NCBI GenBank assembly: GCA_963730585.1
Contig: CAVSSL010000010.1
Location: forward strand, 1 to 64,000
Length of the DNA: 64,000 nt
Reading direction: 5' to 3'
Origin: Pedococcus_A sp963730585
GTDB taxonomy: Bacteria > Actinomycetota > Actinomycetes > Actinomycetales > Dermatophilaceae
In this document: positions 10,229 to 18,950 of the stretch, in pieces
Position numbering within the stretch: position 1 is the stretch's first letter
Layout: every line of letters starts with the position of its first letter
Notes under the pieces: generated by a model
Database searches by the model: none
What the model saw: only the letters and a program-made list of their open reading frames with translations
Told to the model about the DNA's origin: nothing
Made by a program: the position numbers and the translations under genes

Positions 10229-11420
10229 GGTGCTCCTGTCTGCGGCCGGGGCCGGTCGTGCGTGCGAGGAGGCAGGGCGGCGGAGGCCTCGAGGGCGGTG
10301 GTGACGCCGGCGAGCGCGGCGGCCGCGACCTCGTCGGTGGAGACCAGCGACGCGCGCGGCGCGAGCGGTCGCTCGGTGGTGCCGGTGGTGCCGTGCAGCC
10401 GTGTGGCCGCTGCCGCGACGACGAGGTGGCGGTCGAGCGCGACCGCGAGGAAGGTGCCGGTGAACCCGCCGTGCACGGCCAGCGGCACGGTCTCCCCCGC
10501 CACCGAGACGCTCGCGAGGCGGAAGCCCAGCGCACGGTCCGGCGCGACAGCCAGGGGACGGGTGAAGCGGTCGACCACCTCGGCCGGCATCACGCGGGGT
10601 CGAGCAGCGCCCCGCCGAGCCGGAGCAGCTCGGGCACCGTGGCGAAGAGCCCGGCGTGACCGGCCACCCCGCCCAGGGCGTGCGCGGCGTTGCCGTCGTT
10701 GACGACACCGACCTGCGGCTCGGCGCGCCACCCCGCGAAGTCCTCGACCCGGGCGTCGACCGGGTACGGGTCGCCCGAGGCGACCATCGTGTGCTCGATG
10801 ACGTCGCCGTCGCCGGAGGCCGCGGCGCCCTCGGTGGCAACGGGGCCGTACCCGGTGCGGCGCAGGCCCAGCGGAGCGGCGACCAGCTCGGCGAACGCGG
10901 CATCCTGCCGTCGGCCCGTCACCCGCTCGACCACGGCACCGAGCGTGATCATCCCGAGGTCCGAGTAGACCCAGCGCGTGCCGGGCTCGGACTCGAGGGG
11001 CGCCGTCGCCGCCAGGCGTTGCGCCTCCTCCCGATCCGTGGTGCGGCAGTAGAGCGGCAGCCAGGGAGGCAGTCCAGAGGTGTGCTCCAGCAGGTGCCGG
11101 ACCCGGACCGTCGCGCGGTCGGTTCCGACCTCGGGCAGGTATGCCGCGATGGGCGCGTCGAGGTCGAGCGCACCGTCGGCGACGAGCCGCATCACGAGCG
11201 CGGTGGTGGAGGCGACCTTGGTGACGGAGGCGAGGTCGAGGCACGTGTCGACCGTCATCGGGCGCCCCTCGCGCCCCTCACCCGGCAGCACGGCATACCC
11301 GCCTGCCGCCACCGAGGACTCCGCCCCTGCCAGCACGCCGACGACGGCGCCGGCGGGGTGGGTGCCGGCGCGGCCGAGCCCGAGCAGGGCGCGGACGACG
11401 GGGTCGAGGTCGAGGGTCAC
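10225..11420 (-). pseudogene. Beta-lactamase-fold serine hydrolase, split by a one-base frameshift
   Basis: Part 1 (11420 to 10590, GTG start, 276 aa) has the Ser-x-x-Lys motif SVTK (S65, K68) and the Tyr motif YSD, then GGVAGHAGLFATVPELL. It stops at TGA 10592-10590. The reading then continues in another frame (10590 to 10225, 121 aa) with FTRPLAVAPDRALGF and the third active-site motif HGGFTGT. Restoring one C in the C4 tract at 10596-10599 gives a continuous ALLDPRVMPAEVV. Class C-like hydrolases of this type include esterases and the AmiE-type muropeptide amidase of Bacillus. Beside anmK a muropeptide role is plausible (inference). Start overlaps anmK by GTGA; a TGATG coupling could permit separate translation of part 2. 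Confidence 0.8.
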
Positions 11421-12619
11421 GAGGCGGTCAGGTCCTCGAGGACCAGGCGCGTGGGAGCCGAACCTCCCGCCACCGGCAGGACGCCGCCGTCCGGTCCCGG
11501 CGTCACCGCGCCCAGGACGCGGGGCTCCTTCGCGCCGGTGCAGGTCGGGACGTTCCCCGGTATGCCGTGCATCGTGGCCCAGCCGATGAGGGCGAAGGCG
11601 ATGGCCTCCTTGGCGTCGGGGTCCAGCCCCAGCTCGCGCGTCGTGCCGAACCGCACGCCGGGCGCGGCTGTGGCGAGCGACCTCATGAGCGTGGGGTTGC
11701 GCGCTCCCCCGCCTGAGACGAACGCCTGGTCGACGCCTGCGGCCGTCAGCGCGTCGGCCACCGTGCGGGCGCTGAGCTCGACGAGCGTCGCCACGAGGTC
11801 CGGCAACGAGGCCGTGCCGCCCCAGGTGGCCAGCGCGTCCTCGACGTAGCGCGCGTGGAACAGCTCCTTGCCGGTGCTCTTGGGTGCAGGGGCGCGGTAG
11901 TACGGCTCGTCGAGCAGCACCTCGAGCAGGTCGGGCAGCACCTGGCCCGAGGCGCTGACCGCCCCGTCGCGGTCGAAGGTCAGCGGGACGGAGGTGTCCG
12001 CTGCGAGCACGGCGTCGATGAGCGCGTTGGCCGGGCCGATGTCCCACGCCAACGGGTCGGCGCCGGGCGCGCAGACGGTGGCGTTGGAGATCCCGCCCAG
12101 GTTGAGGGCGGCAGCGGTGGTCCCCCCGGCCCGCAGGGCCTCGAGCACGAGCGTGTCGAGCAGCGGCACCAGCGGCGCCCCCTGCCCGCGGGCGGCGATG
12201 TCGGCGATGCGCACGTCGGCGACGACGGGGAGCCGCGTCCGCTCGGCGATCCACGCCGGCTGCCCGAGCTGCAGGGTGCCGAGCGCGGCACCGCCGTCGA
12301 CCCAGTGAAAGACGGTCTGTCCGTGCGAGCAGACCACGTCGACCGGGCCGCCGCCTGCCGCCGCGTGGGTCGTCAGAGCGGCGTCGGCTGCTGCCGCGAA
12401 TGCCTGGCCGATGAGGGTGTCGAGCCGGGTCACGTCGGCCAGCGTGGTGCCGGCCGGCGGGAGGGCAGCCCTGAGCCGGGTGCGCAGCTCGTCGTCGTAG
12501 GGCTGGGAGTCGACGAGCTCCACACGTCCGGCGAGCTCGTCGCCGCGCCGCTCGAAGTCGCAGATGGCAACGTCGATGCCGTCGTGCGAGGTCCCCGAGA
12601 TCATGCCGAGGACCCGCAT
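11417..12619 (-). CDS. anmK: Anhydro-N-acetylmuramic acid kinase
   Basis: 400 aa, normal family length. Recognised by GMISGTSHDGID (family GMSGTSLDGID), CSHGQTVFH, DVRIADIAARGQGAPLVP, NLGGISN, WDIGPANALID (family DTGPGN) and KEAIAFALIGW. AnmK opens and phosphorylates 1,6-anhydro-MurNAc to MurNAc-6-phosphate in peptidoglycan recycling. Several usually strict positions differ (Leu to His in GTSLDG; Gly to Arg in AAGGQG; Thr-Gly to Ile-Ala in DTGPGN), so activity should be tested rather than assumed. It lies between permease and serine-hydrolase genes with TGATG and GTGA overlaps, inside a peptide-importer operon. Confidence 0.9.
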   Translation of the reverse strand: MRVLGMISGTSHDGIDVAICDFERRGDELAGRVELVDSQPYDDELRTRLRAALPPAGTTLADVTRLDTLIGQAFAAAADAALTTHAAAGGGPVDVVCSHGQTVFHWVDGGAALGTLQLGQPAWIAERTRLPVVADVRIADIAARGQGAPLVPLLDTLVLEALRAGGTTAAALNLGGISNATVCAPGADPLAWDIGPANALIDAVLAADTSVPLTFDRDGAVSASGQVLPDLLEVLLDEPYYRAPAPKSTGKELFHARYVEDALATWGGTASLPDLVATLVELSARTVADALTAAGVDQAFVSGGGARNPTLMRSLATAAPGVRFGTTRELGLDPDAKEAIAFALIGWATMHGIPGNVPTCTGAKEPRVLGAVTPGPDGGVLPVAGGSAPTRLVLEDLTAS

Positions 12620-13503
12620 CAGCGCGCCCCTCGCGAACGCGGGTCCAGAGCAGAGCGCAGGCTGTCACCGAGCAGGTTGAGCCCGACCACGAAGACGACG
12701 AGCGCGGCGCCGGGGAAGGCGAGCATCCAGGGCGCCACCGTCGAGAGGGTCTGGGAGTCGTAGACCATCCCCCCGAGCGACGCGGCCGGCGGCGGCGTGC
12801 CGAAGCCGAGGAAGCTGAGCGACGCCTCGGTGAGGATCGCCCACGACAGCGAGAGCGTGGTCTGGACGACGAGGATCCCGCGCATGTTGGGGACGACGTG
12901 GGCGAACAGGGTCGACAGGCGCGAGCGGCCGATCGCGGTCGAGGCCGTCACGTAGTCGACGCTGCGCAGGGTCAGGACCGGCCCGCGCGCGACGCGCGCA
13001 AAGATCGGCATGTAGACCGTGGCGATCGCCAGGCTCACGGTGACCCAGCTGCGCTCCAGCGTGGCGGCCAGCGCCAGCGCGAGCAGCAGCGAGGGGAACG
13101 CGAACAGCACGTTGGTGAGCACCCCCACCACCCGGTCGAGGACGCCTTGGAAGTACCCGGCCAGGACGCCCAGCAGGATGCCCACGACTCCGGCAGCGCC
13201 GACGGAGACGACGGCGATGCGCAGCGAGTTCGCGAGACCGGCGCACACCCGCGAGAAGAGGTCACGCCCGAACTGGTCCGTGCCGAACCAGTGCGCGCCC
13301 GACGGTCCCTGGAGCGCGACGGTGACGTCCTGGCGCGCCGGGTCGTAGGGCGTCAGGCCGAACAGCCCGGCGAGCGCGAGCAGCACGACGAGCGCGGTGA
13401 GGACGACCCCCACGACGGCCGAGGGCGCCCGGAGCGCGGCGGGCAGCTGCGACCGGCGCGAGGTCCGGACGGCGCGCGCCGGGACGGTCGTCGTCGCGCT
13501 CAT
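12619..13503 (-). CDS. Peptide ABC transporter permease (DppC type)
   Basis: 294 aa with an N-terminal cytoplasmic tail, a first membrane span (SAVVGVVLTALVVLLALAGL) and the binding-protein-dependent transport domain. WFGTDQFGRDLFSRV is the DppC/OppC hallmark, and the EAA-like loop is YVTASTAIGRSRLSTLFAHV. The ATG at 13503 overlaps the dppB-type stop (ATGA). The long open frame further upstream is out of phase with real coding and was discarded. It forms the membrane channel with the product of 13500-14477. Confidence 0.9.
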   Translation of the reverse strand: MSATTTVPARAVRTSRRSQLPAALRAPSAVVGVVLTALVVLLALAGLFGLTPYDPARQDVTVALQGPSGAHWFGTDQFGRDLFSRVCAGLANSLRIAVVSVGAAGVVGILLGVLAGYFQGVLDRVVGVLTNVLFAFPSLLLALALAATLERSWVTVSLAIATVYMPIFARVARGPVLTLRSVDYVTASTAIGRSRLSTLFAHVVPNMRGILVVQTTLSLSWAILTEASLSFLGFGTPPPAASLGGMVYDSQTLSTVAPWMLAFPGAALVVFVVGLNLLGDSLRSALDPRSRGAR

Positions 13504-14477
13504 TCGGCCCGCACCTTCGGGTCGACGAGGCGGTAGAGCAGGTCGGTGGCCAGGTTCACTGCCACGAACATCACGGCGATGACGAGAACGGTGCTCTGCA
13601 CGACGGCATACTCCTTCTGGTTCAGCCCGAGCAGCACCTGCCGCCCGATGCCAGGGATGGAGAAGATCTGCTCGATCACCAGGGTGCCGCCGAGCAGGAA
13701 GCCGAACTGCAGGCCGCCGATCGTGATGATCGGGATGAGCGCGTTGCGCAGCACGTGCCGCCACTGCAGCCGCCGGGACGGCACGCCCTTGGCCCGCGCG
13801 GTGCGGATGTAGTCCTCGTCGCGGATCGCCAGGATGGAGGCGCGGGCGGTCTGGAAGACGGGCGAGGCGATGCTGACGCCGAGGACGAGTGCCGGCAGCA
13901 GCATCTGCTGCAGGTTCAGGGCGGGGTCCTGGGCGAGGGTGGCGAACTCCTCGCCGTTGGGGTTCCACCCGAAGGTGTTGGCCAGCCACGTCGACACCAC
14001 GGTGGCGACCAGGAAGGTCGGCAGCGACAGGGCCAGGAGGCTGGCAAGCTGCGAGCCGCTGTCGCGGGTGGCCCCGGGACGGCTCGCCGCGAGCAGCCCG
14101 CCGGGCACACCGAGGAGGAGCCCGATCGCGATGGACAGCACCGCGAGCTCGACCGTGATGGGCAGGGCGTGCACCGTCATGTCGAGCACGCCCTGCCGCG
14201 ACGTGGTCGAGATGCCGAGGTTGCCCGTGAGCACACCGCCCAGCCAGTTCACGTACTGCGCGACGAGCGGCTGGTCGAGCCCGTAGTAGGCGCGCAGGTC
14301 GGCGAGCTGCTCCGGGCTCAGCGCGCCGGCCTCGATGCCGTAGCTCGCGGTGATCTGGTCACCGGGCAGGATCCTCAGCAGGGCGAAGGTCAGCACCGAG
14401 ACACCGAGGAGGGTGAGCAGGGCCTCGAGGACGCGGCGCAGCACCGGGTGCCTGGTGAGGGCGAAGAAGACGGACAT
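13500..14477 (-). CDS. Peptide ABC transporter permease (DppB type)
   Basis: 325 aa. The N-terminal signature LLTLLGVSVLTFALLRILPGD is characteristic of DppB/OppB, followed by six predicted spans and the EAA loop YIRTARAKGVPSRRLQWRHV. It follows the lipoprotein gene by 33 nt and overlaps the next permease by 4 nt, so the importer genes are one transcription unit. Confidence 0.9.
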   Translation of the reverse strand: MSVFFALTRHPVLRRVLEALLTLLGVSVLTFALLRILPGDQITASYGIEAGALSPEQLADLRAYYGLDQPLVAQYVNWLGGVLTGNLGISTTSRQGVLDMTVHALPITVELAVLSIAIGLLLGVPGGLLAASRPGATRDSGSQLASLLALSLPTFLVATVVSTWLANTFGWNPNGEEFATLAQDPALNLQQMLLPALVLGVSIASPVFQTARASILAIRDEDYIRTARAKGVPSRRLQWRHVLRNALIPIITIGGLQFGFLLGGTLVIEQIFSIPGIGRQVLLGLNQKEYAVVQSTVLVIAVMFVAVNLATDLLYRLVDPKVRAE

Positions 14478-14510
14478 GGCGGAGGAGCTCCGGTCGACGG
14501 CGTCGGCTGG

Positions 14511-16064
14511 TCAGGACGCCGACATCGTCGCCTTCCACAGGGTGCTGAGGTCGCCGTTGGTGCGCGGCTCGAAGCCCTTCACCGCGCTGTTCGTCGCGAT
14601 GTAGAGGTTGCCGGTGTAGGTCCACACCCAGGCGGCGTTGTCCTCGAGCTCCTGCGAGACCTTGGCGTAGATGGCCTTGCGCTGCTCGACGTCGGTCGTG
14701 GCCTTGCCCTCGGCGAAGAGCTTGTCGAGGGTGGCTGACCGGTAGCCGGCGACCTTGTTGAAGGACCCGGTGGAGGTGAAGTAGCGGGCGTACATCGTGT
14801 TGGGGTCGGTGCTGCCACCGTTGAGCGCGATGGCCGCGTCGAAGTCGCCTGCCAGCCAGCGCTGCACGTAGGCGTTGGAGTCGAGCGTCTCGAGCTTGAC
14901 GTCGATGCCCACCTCCTTGAGCTGGGCCTGGATGTTCTGCGCCTCGTTGACCGCCGTCGAGTACAGGCCCTGCGAGGTGATCATGGTGAAGGCGAGCCCG
15001 CTCGACTTCCCCGCCTTGGCCAGGTGCTCCCGCGCCTTGGCGACGTCACGCTGGGGGCAGGGCCGGCTGTCCGGGTCGGAGCGGTAGGCCGGGGAGGTGA
15101 TGGGGCCGGTGACCTTGCCCGCGCCGAGCGCCGCGGTGTCGAGGACCTGCTTGCGGTCGATGGCGCACGAGATGGCCAGGCGCACGTTCACGTCCTTCAG
15201 CGCGGGCGCGTCGGCCCGCAGCTGCAGCACGTGGAAGTTCAGCTGGTCGACCGTGGCGACCTTGACGTTGTTGGCGGTGGCCGTCTTCGCGGTGACCGAG
15301 TTGTCGAACACCGCCATGTCGACGGCGCCGGAGCGCAGGGCCGAGACCATGGCCTTCTCGTCGGCGATGATGCGGAACTGCACGCCCTCCAGGCCGGGCT
15401 TGCCCTGGTAGTAGCCGGGGTTGGCCTTGAGGGTGATCGACTGGTTCGGGGTGCGGCTCTCGAAGAGGTAGGGGCCGGAGCCGACGGGCTTGGCCGCCAG
15501 GCTGTCGACCGGCACGTCGGAGGGCACGATCGAGGTGTTGACGTTCGACAGGGCCGAGACGAACGAGGCGTCGGGTGCCTTGAGCGTGACCACGACGGTC
15601 TGCGGGTCAGGCGCCTCGACGCTCTTGACGGACCCGAAGTACGACGCCGAGGTCGCCTTCGTGGCCGGGTCCATGATCGTGTCGAAGGTGTGCTTGACGT
15701 CGGTCGAGTCCAGCGCGGAGCCGTTGCCGAACTTCAGGTCCTTCTTCAGCGTGAAGGTGTAGGTGAGCCCGTCGTCGGAGAGCTTCGGCAGGTCGGCCAG
15801 GCCGGGTGCGGGCTGGAGGTTCGAGTCGGTGTTGAGCAGGGTGCTGTAGACCTGGCCGAGCACCTGGAGCGACTGCGTCGACGTGGACAGGTAGGGGACG
15901 GTCTGCGTCGGGTCGGCGCTGATGCCGAACACCAGCGGACCGGCCGCACCTCCACCCGATGCCTTGCTGTCACCCGAGCAACCGGCAGCGGCCAGCGATG
16001 TGACGAGGGCGGCTCCGACCACGAGGGTCCGCAGCGGCACTGCACAGGGGCGGGACGTGAACAT
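14511..16064 (-). CDS. Peptide ABC transporter substrate-binding lipoprotein (SBP_bac_5)
   Basis: 517 aa. A lipoprotein signal peptide ends in the lipobox LAAAGC (Cys about 29), followed by a Gly/Ser linker. SBP family 5 features follow: PAPGLADLPKLSDDGLTYTF, KFGNGSALDSTDVKHTFD, GSGPYLFE and the C-terminal DPNTMYARYF. These proteins bind oligopeptides, nickel or muropeptides. The operon partner AnmK makes cell-wall fragments a reasonable ligand guess (inference). AAGGAG lies 9 nt before the ATG. Two palindromes in the AT-rich region upstream (16151-16177) probably regulate the operon. Confidence 0.9.
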   Translation of the reverse strand: MFTSRPCAVPLRTLVVGAALVTSLAAAGCSGDSKASGGGAAGPLVFGISADPTQTVPYLSTSTQSLQVLGQVYSTLLNTDSNLQPAPGLADLPKLSDDGLTYTFTLKKDLKFGNGSALDSTDVKHTFDTIMDPATKATSASYFGSVKSVEAPDPQTVVVTLKAPDASFVSALSNVNTSIVPSDVPVDSLAAKPVGSGPYLFESRTPNQSITLKANPGYYQGKPGLEGVQFRIIADEKAMVSALRSGAVDMAVFDNSVTAKTATANNVKVATVDQLNFHVLQLRADAPALKDVNVRLAISCAIDRKQVLDTAALGAGKVTGPITSPAYRSDPDSRPCPQRDVAKAREHLAKAGKSSGLAFTMITSQGLYSTAVNEAQNIQAQLKEVGIDVKLETLDSNAYVQRWLAGDFDAAIALNGGSTDPNTMYARYFTSTGSFNKVAGYRSATLDKLFAEGKATTDVEQRKAIYAKVSQELEDNAAWVWTYTGNLYIATNSAVKGFEPRTNGDLSTLWKATMSAS

Positions 16065-16150
16065 GGGCAGGCACTCCTTGCACGTGGACGTCGGACCTGG
16101 GCTCGACCCGGACCGACAACAGCGGGGACGTCGTCGCCCAATATGGCACT

Positions 16151-16177
16151 TTGTTCCACAAATAGGTACACGCGTGT
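16151..16177 (-). promoter_or_regulatory. Two palindromes in the AT-rich promoter region of the importer operon
   Basis: TTGT-TCC-ACAA (16151-16161) and the perfect 10-mer ACACGCGTGT (16168-16177) lie about 90-110 nt upstream of the lipoprotein start, in a patch that is clearly AT-richer than its surroundings. They look like repressor or activator sites. The -35/-10 elements cannot be assigned with confidence. Confidence 0.4.
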
Positions 16178-16273
16178 GAAGTTTTGTCAGATCGTGACGT
16201 GCCGCCGCCGACACGCGACGGCGCTGCGGCGCGGGTCCGGCACCGAGGGACGGCCCGCCGTTACGGTGCCCCG

Positions 16274-16444
16274 GTGAGCGACGCGCAGACCCAGATGCCC
16301 ACCCCTGCCGCCTGCCAGCCGACCATGGGCGGCCTGGCCCCGTGCGACAGCTGCGGGGCCCCGATGCGCTGGGAGACCTCGCACCAGCGGTGCGACTCCT
16401 GCGGACACATCGTCCCCTGCTGCGAGGGCGCCCCGCTCGGCTGA
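16274..16444 (+). CDS. Small zinc-ribbon-like protein
   Basis: 56 aa from a GTG start. The C-terminal half holds CDSCGAPMRWE and CDSCGHIVPCC, i.e. two CxxC pairs plus an adjacent Cys pair, enough for one zinc site. The N-terminal half is low-complexity. The function is not known. A longer frame from 16184 has no supporting signal. It stands alone between the importer promoter and the VOC gene. Confidence 0.6.
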   Translation: MSDAQTQMPTPAACQPTMGGLAPCDSCGAPMRWETSHQRCDSCGHIVPCCEGAPLG

Positions 16445-16507
16445 CCGCGACGGTCGCTGCGTCAGCCCTGCGACTCAGCCCAACTCAGCCCAACTCAGCG
16501 CTGCGGC

Positions 16508-17284
16508 TCAGCGCTGCGGCGGGCGGATGATCCGGAACATCGCGCCGGTCGGGTCGGCCAGCGTCGCCATCCGGCCGTAGGCCGTGTCCTCGGCCGGGTG
16601 CAGCACCGTCGCCCCGAGCGCCTGCGCCTTCTCGATGACGGCGTCCGGGTCCTCGACGCCCCAGTAGACGCCCCACAGACCGGGCACGTGGTCGGGCAGC
16701 ATGGCGGCCGCGTCCATGACTCCGGCCTGCTGGGAGCGCCCTTCGCCGAGCGTGGTGTAGCGGAAGTCGTCGGTGTCGCTCATGACGTGCGTGTCCCAGC
16801 CGAAGACGTCCTCGTAGAAGCGCACCGTGCGCTCGTAGTCGCGGGTGTGCAGCTCGTACCAGTTGGGCGTGCCGGGTTCGGCCACCACCTCGATGCCGGG
16901 GTTCTGGGAACCCTGCCACACCCCGACCGCGGCGCCGGACGGGTCGGTCACCATCGCCATCACGCCCTGCTCCGGCACGTCCATCGCCGGCACGATCACG
17001 GTGCCGCCCAGCTCGGCGGCCCGCTCGACGGTGCGGCGCGCGTCGTCGGACGCGAGGTAGACCGACCACATGTCCGGCGCGCCGCTGCTGCCGTCGTTGC
17101 GCATGCAGCCGCCGACCATCTTCCCGTCCCTGCGGAACATGATGTAGCCGCCGTACTTCTCCTCGTCACCGTGCTCGACGGTCCAGCCGAACAGCTCGCC
17201 GTAGAACTGCTCCGCGCGAGCGGTGTCGGAGGTGAGCAGGTCGACCCAGCAGGGGGCTCCGGTCATCGGGATTCGTGCAGGCAC
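16508..17284 (-). CDS. VOC family protein with two glyoxalase-like domains
   Basis: 258 aa made of two repeated vicinal-oxygen-chelate modules. The first has GAPCWVDLLTSDTARAEQFY and ELFGWTVEHG; the second has PNWYELHTRDYERTVRFY and DVFGWDTHV. Each ends in DPSGAAVGVWQG or DPTGAMFRI. Members bind a metal and act in small-molecule detoxification or antibiotic binding; the ligand is unknown. The GTG at 17284 is preceded by AAGGAG at good spacing. Confidence 0.85.
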   Translation of the reverse strand: MPARIPMTGAPCWVDLLTSDTARAEQFYGELFGWTVEHGDEEKYGGYIMFRRDGKMVGGCMRNDGSSGAPDMWSVYLASDDARRTVERAAELGGTVIVPAMDVPEQGVMAMVTDPSGAAVGVWQGSQNPGIEVVAEPGTPNWYELHTRDYERTVRFYEDVFGWDTHVMSDTDDFRYTTLGEGRSQQAGVMDAAAMLPDHVPGLWGVYWGVEDPDAVIEKAQALGATVLHPAEDTAYGRMATLADPTGAMFRIIRPPQR

Positions 17285-17424
17285 GGGTGTCTCCTTCGCA
17301 TCGGTGGGCCACCGGACGAGTGGGTCCTGACGTTAGGACCGACTCCCGACATGCGCCAGACTCATCGGGACCACACGGCTACCGGCAGGGCGTACCAACC
17401 ACGCGAACGGGCACCGCGCTGCCG

Positions 17425-17442
17425 TGGAGGATCTATCCTCCA
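17425..17442 (+). promoter_or_regulatory. 18-bp perfect palindrome overlapping -10 box TATCCT of the phosphatase gene
   Basis: TGGAGGAT-CT-ATCCTCCA ends 3 nt before the ATG at 17446. It contains TATCCT (17434-17439), a TANNNT -10 box 6 nt from the ATG as in leaderless genes, and also GGAGG, a Shine-Dalgarno-like sequence 15 nt from the ATG. It can act as a repressor operator on the -10 box or, if transcribed, as a hairpin hiding GGAGG. Confidence 0.55.
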
Positions 17443-17445
17443 GAG

Positions 17446-18774
17446 ATGGGGGAGCCCGGTCGGTCGGAAGCCCTCAGCCGGGTCCTGGACGCGGCTGAGA
17501 ACGCCTCACCCCTCGACGCCGTGGAAGCGGTCACCCGCACCCTGGCCGTTGCGTTGGGTGCAGGTGCTGCCTTCTTCCTCATCGAGGACCTCTCCGGGCG
17601 CGGCCTCATCCGTCTGTCCCACGCAGTGAGTGGCGATGCCGAGGGCGTCTTTGTCGCCCGCGAGGGCGAGGAGCACGCCACGGTGCGCTTCGATGCTGCC
17701 GAACAAGCCGTGGTGCTGCCCTTCGACGGCGGTCCCGCAGAGGTGGCCGTGCGTTCTCAGACGGTCCAGGTGGTGCCCCCCACCCACGACGATGGCCAGT
17801 CGACCCAGCAGTGGACGGTGCTCGCGCCCGTCACCGAGCGGGGCGAGGTCCTCGGACTGCTCGAGCTGACCCTCCCGGCCGAACCGGATGCCGCCACCCT
17901 CACCGAGATCAGCCGGATCGGCCACGTCCTCTCGTTCGTCATCATCGCCAACCGGCGGCACACGGACCTGTTCGAGTGGGGCCAGCGCACCACGCTCTTC
18001 ACGCTCCCTGCAGAGATCCAGCGTCGGTTGCTGCCGGCCGCCTTCACGTGTGAGGCCGGCGCCTTCACCCTCTCGGCCTGGCTCGAGCCGGCGGCATCCG
18101 TCGGCGGGGACTCCTTCGACTACTCCCTCGCCCGCGACGTGCTCCACCTGTCCCTCACCGATGCCATGGGGCACGGAGTGGCCAGCGCGCTCAACGCCAC
18201 CCTGTGCGTCGGCAGCCTGCGCAACGCGCGCCACGCCGGCGCGTCGCTGCTGGACCAGGCGGTCTTGGCGAACGCGAGCATGTGGCAGCACGCCGGCGAG
18301 ACGGGTTCGGAGGGGTTCGCCACGGGCCTGCTGGGTCGCCTCGACCTGCGGACCGGCACGCTGGCCCTGGTCAATGCCGGACACGTGTTCCCCTACCTGT
18401 GCCGGGCCGGCTCCGTCGGCAAGGTCCCGCTTCCCGTGGACCTGCCCCTGGGGTTGTTCCCCGACACGGACTACCGCAGCACCGACCTGGTGCTCGAGCC
18501 CGGTGACCGCCTCCTGCTGGTCACCGACGGGATGCTGGAGCGCAACGCCGCCACCCTCGACCTGCGGGCCGAGATCCGCGCCACCAGGGACCTGCATCCG
18601 CGCGAGGCGACCCGCGCCCTGACGCGCAGGGTCATGGAGGTCGCAGGACCGGCACTGACCGACGACGCCACCCTGCTGGTGATCGACTGGCACGGCGACC
18701 ACGGGCGGGAGCGTCGCACCGCCTTGGGCTCCGAGCCGCAGATCGCGAGCTGGTCCCGTACGGTCGGGGCATGA
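17446..18774 (+). CDS. SpoIIE-type PP2C serine phosphatase with N-terminal sensor domain
   Basis: 442 aa. The N-terminal region (about 20-165) is GAF-like (AVALGAGAAFFLIEDLSG, WTVLAPVTERGEVLGLLEL). The C-terminal SpoIIE domain (about 190-425) has VGGDSFDY (220-226), DAMGHGVAS (239-247), LALVNAGHVFPYL, LLLVTDGMLE and DDATLLVID, with the metal-binding aspartates present. Such phosphatases dephosphorylate anti-sigma-factor antagonists or similar switch proteins. The target is unknown; the downstream acidic protein overlaps the stop (ATGA). Expression is probably controlled by the start-site palindrome at 17425-17442. Confidence 0.88.
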   Translation: MGEPGRSEALSRVLDAAENASPLDAVEAVTRTLAVALGAGAAFFLIEDLSGRGLIRLSHAVSGDAEGVFVAREGEEHATVRFDAAEQAVVLPFDGGPAEVAVRSQTVQVVPPTHDDGQSTQQWTVLAPVTERGEVLGLLELTLPAEPDAATLTEISRIGHVLSFVIIANRRHTDLFEWGQRTTLFTLPAEIQRRLLPAAFTCEAGAFTLSAWLEPAASVGGDSFDYSLARDVLHLSLTDAMGHGVASALNATLCVGSLRNARHAGASLLDQAVLANASMWQHAGETGSEGFATGLLGRLDLRTGTLALVNAGHVFPYLCRAGSVGKVPLPVDLPLGLFPDTDYRSTDLVLEPGDRLLLVTDGMLERNAATLDLRAEIRATRDLHPREATRALTRRVMEVAGPALTDDATLLVIDWHGDHGRERRTALGSEPQIASWSRTVGA

Positions 18775-18950
18775 CTGAGCCAGTGGACGAGTCACGCGTG
18801 GAGCGCCGGGCCGCCGACCTGCTGCCCGAGGAACAGGCAGCCGGCAGCGACAACCCGGAGGAGCAGGCCGAGGCGATCCTCGCCGAGTCGGACGAGCGCA
18901 CCGAGCACCCCGAGGAGACCCGTCAGGAGTCCACCCAGACGCCGGACTAG
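18771..18950 (+). CDS. Small acidic protein, translationally coupled to the SpoIIE phosphatase
   Basis: 59 aa, starting MTEPVDESRVERRAADLLPE, with many Glu/Asp and no Cys or aromatic residues; probably largely helical or disordered. The ATG overlaps the phosphatase stop by ATGA, which argues strongly for real translation. Its TAG stop shares the palindrome CTAG (18947-18950) with the stop of the convergent glycosyltransferase. The function is unknown; a phosphatase partner or substrate is a guess from coupling only. Confidence 0.7.
   Translation: MTEPVDESRVERRAADLLPEEQAAGSDNPEEQAEAILAESDERTEHPEETRQESTQTPD

Noticed and set aside
10588..10600. Programmed -1 ribosomal frameshift in the serine hydrolase
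   Set aside because: There is a C4 run but no X-XXY-YYZ heptamer or obvious downstream pseudoknot; a simple one-base loss explains the data better.
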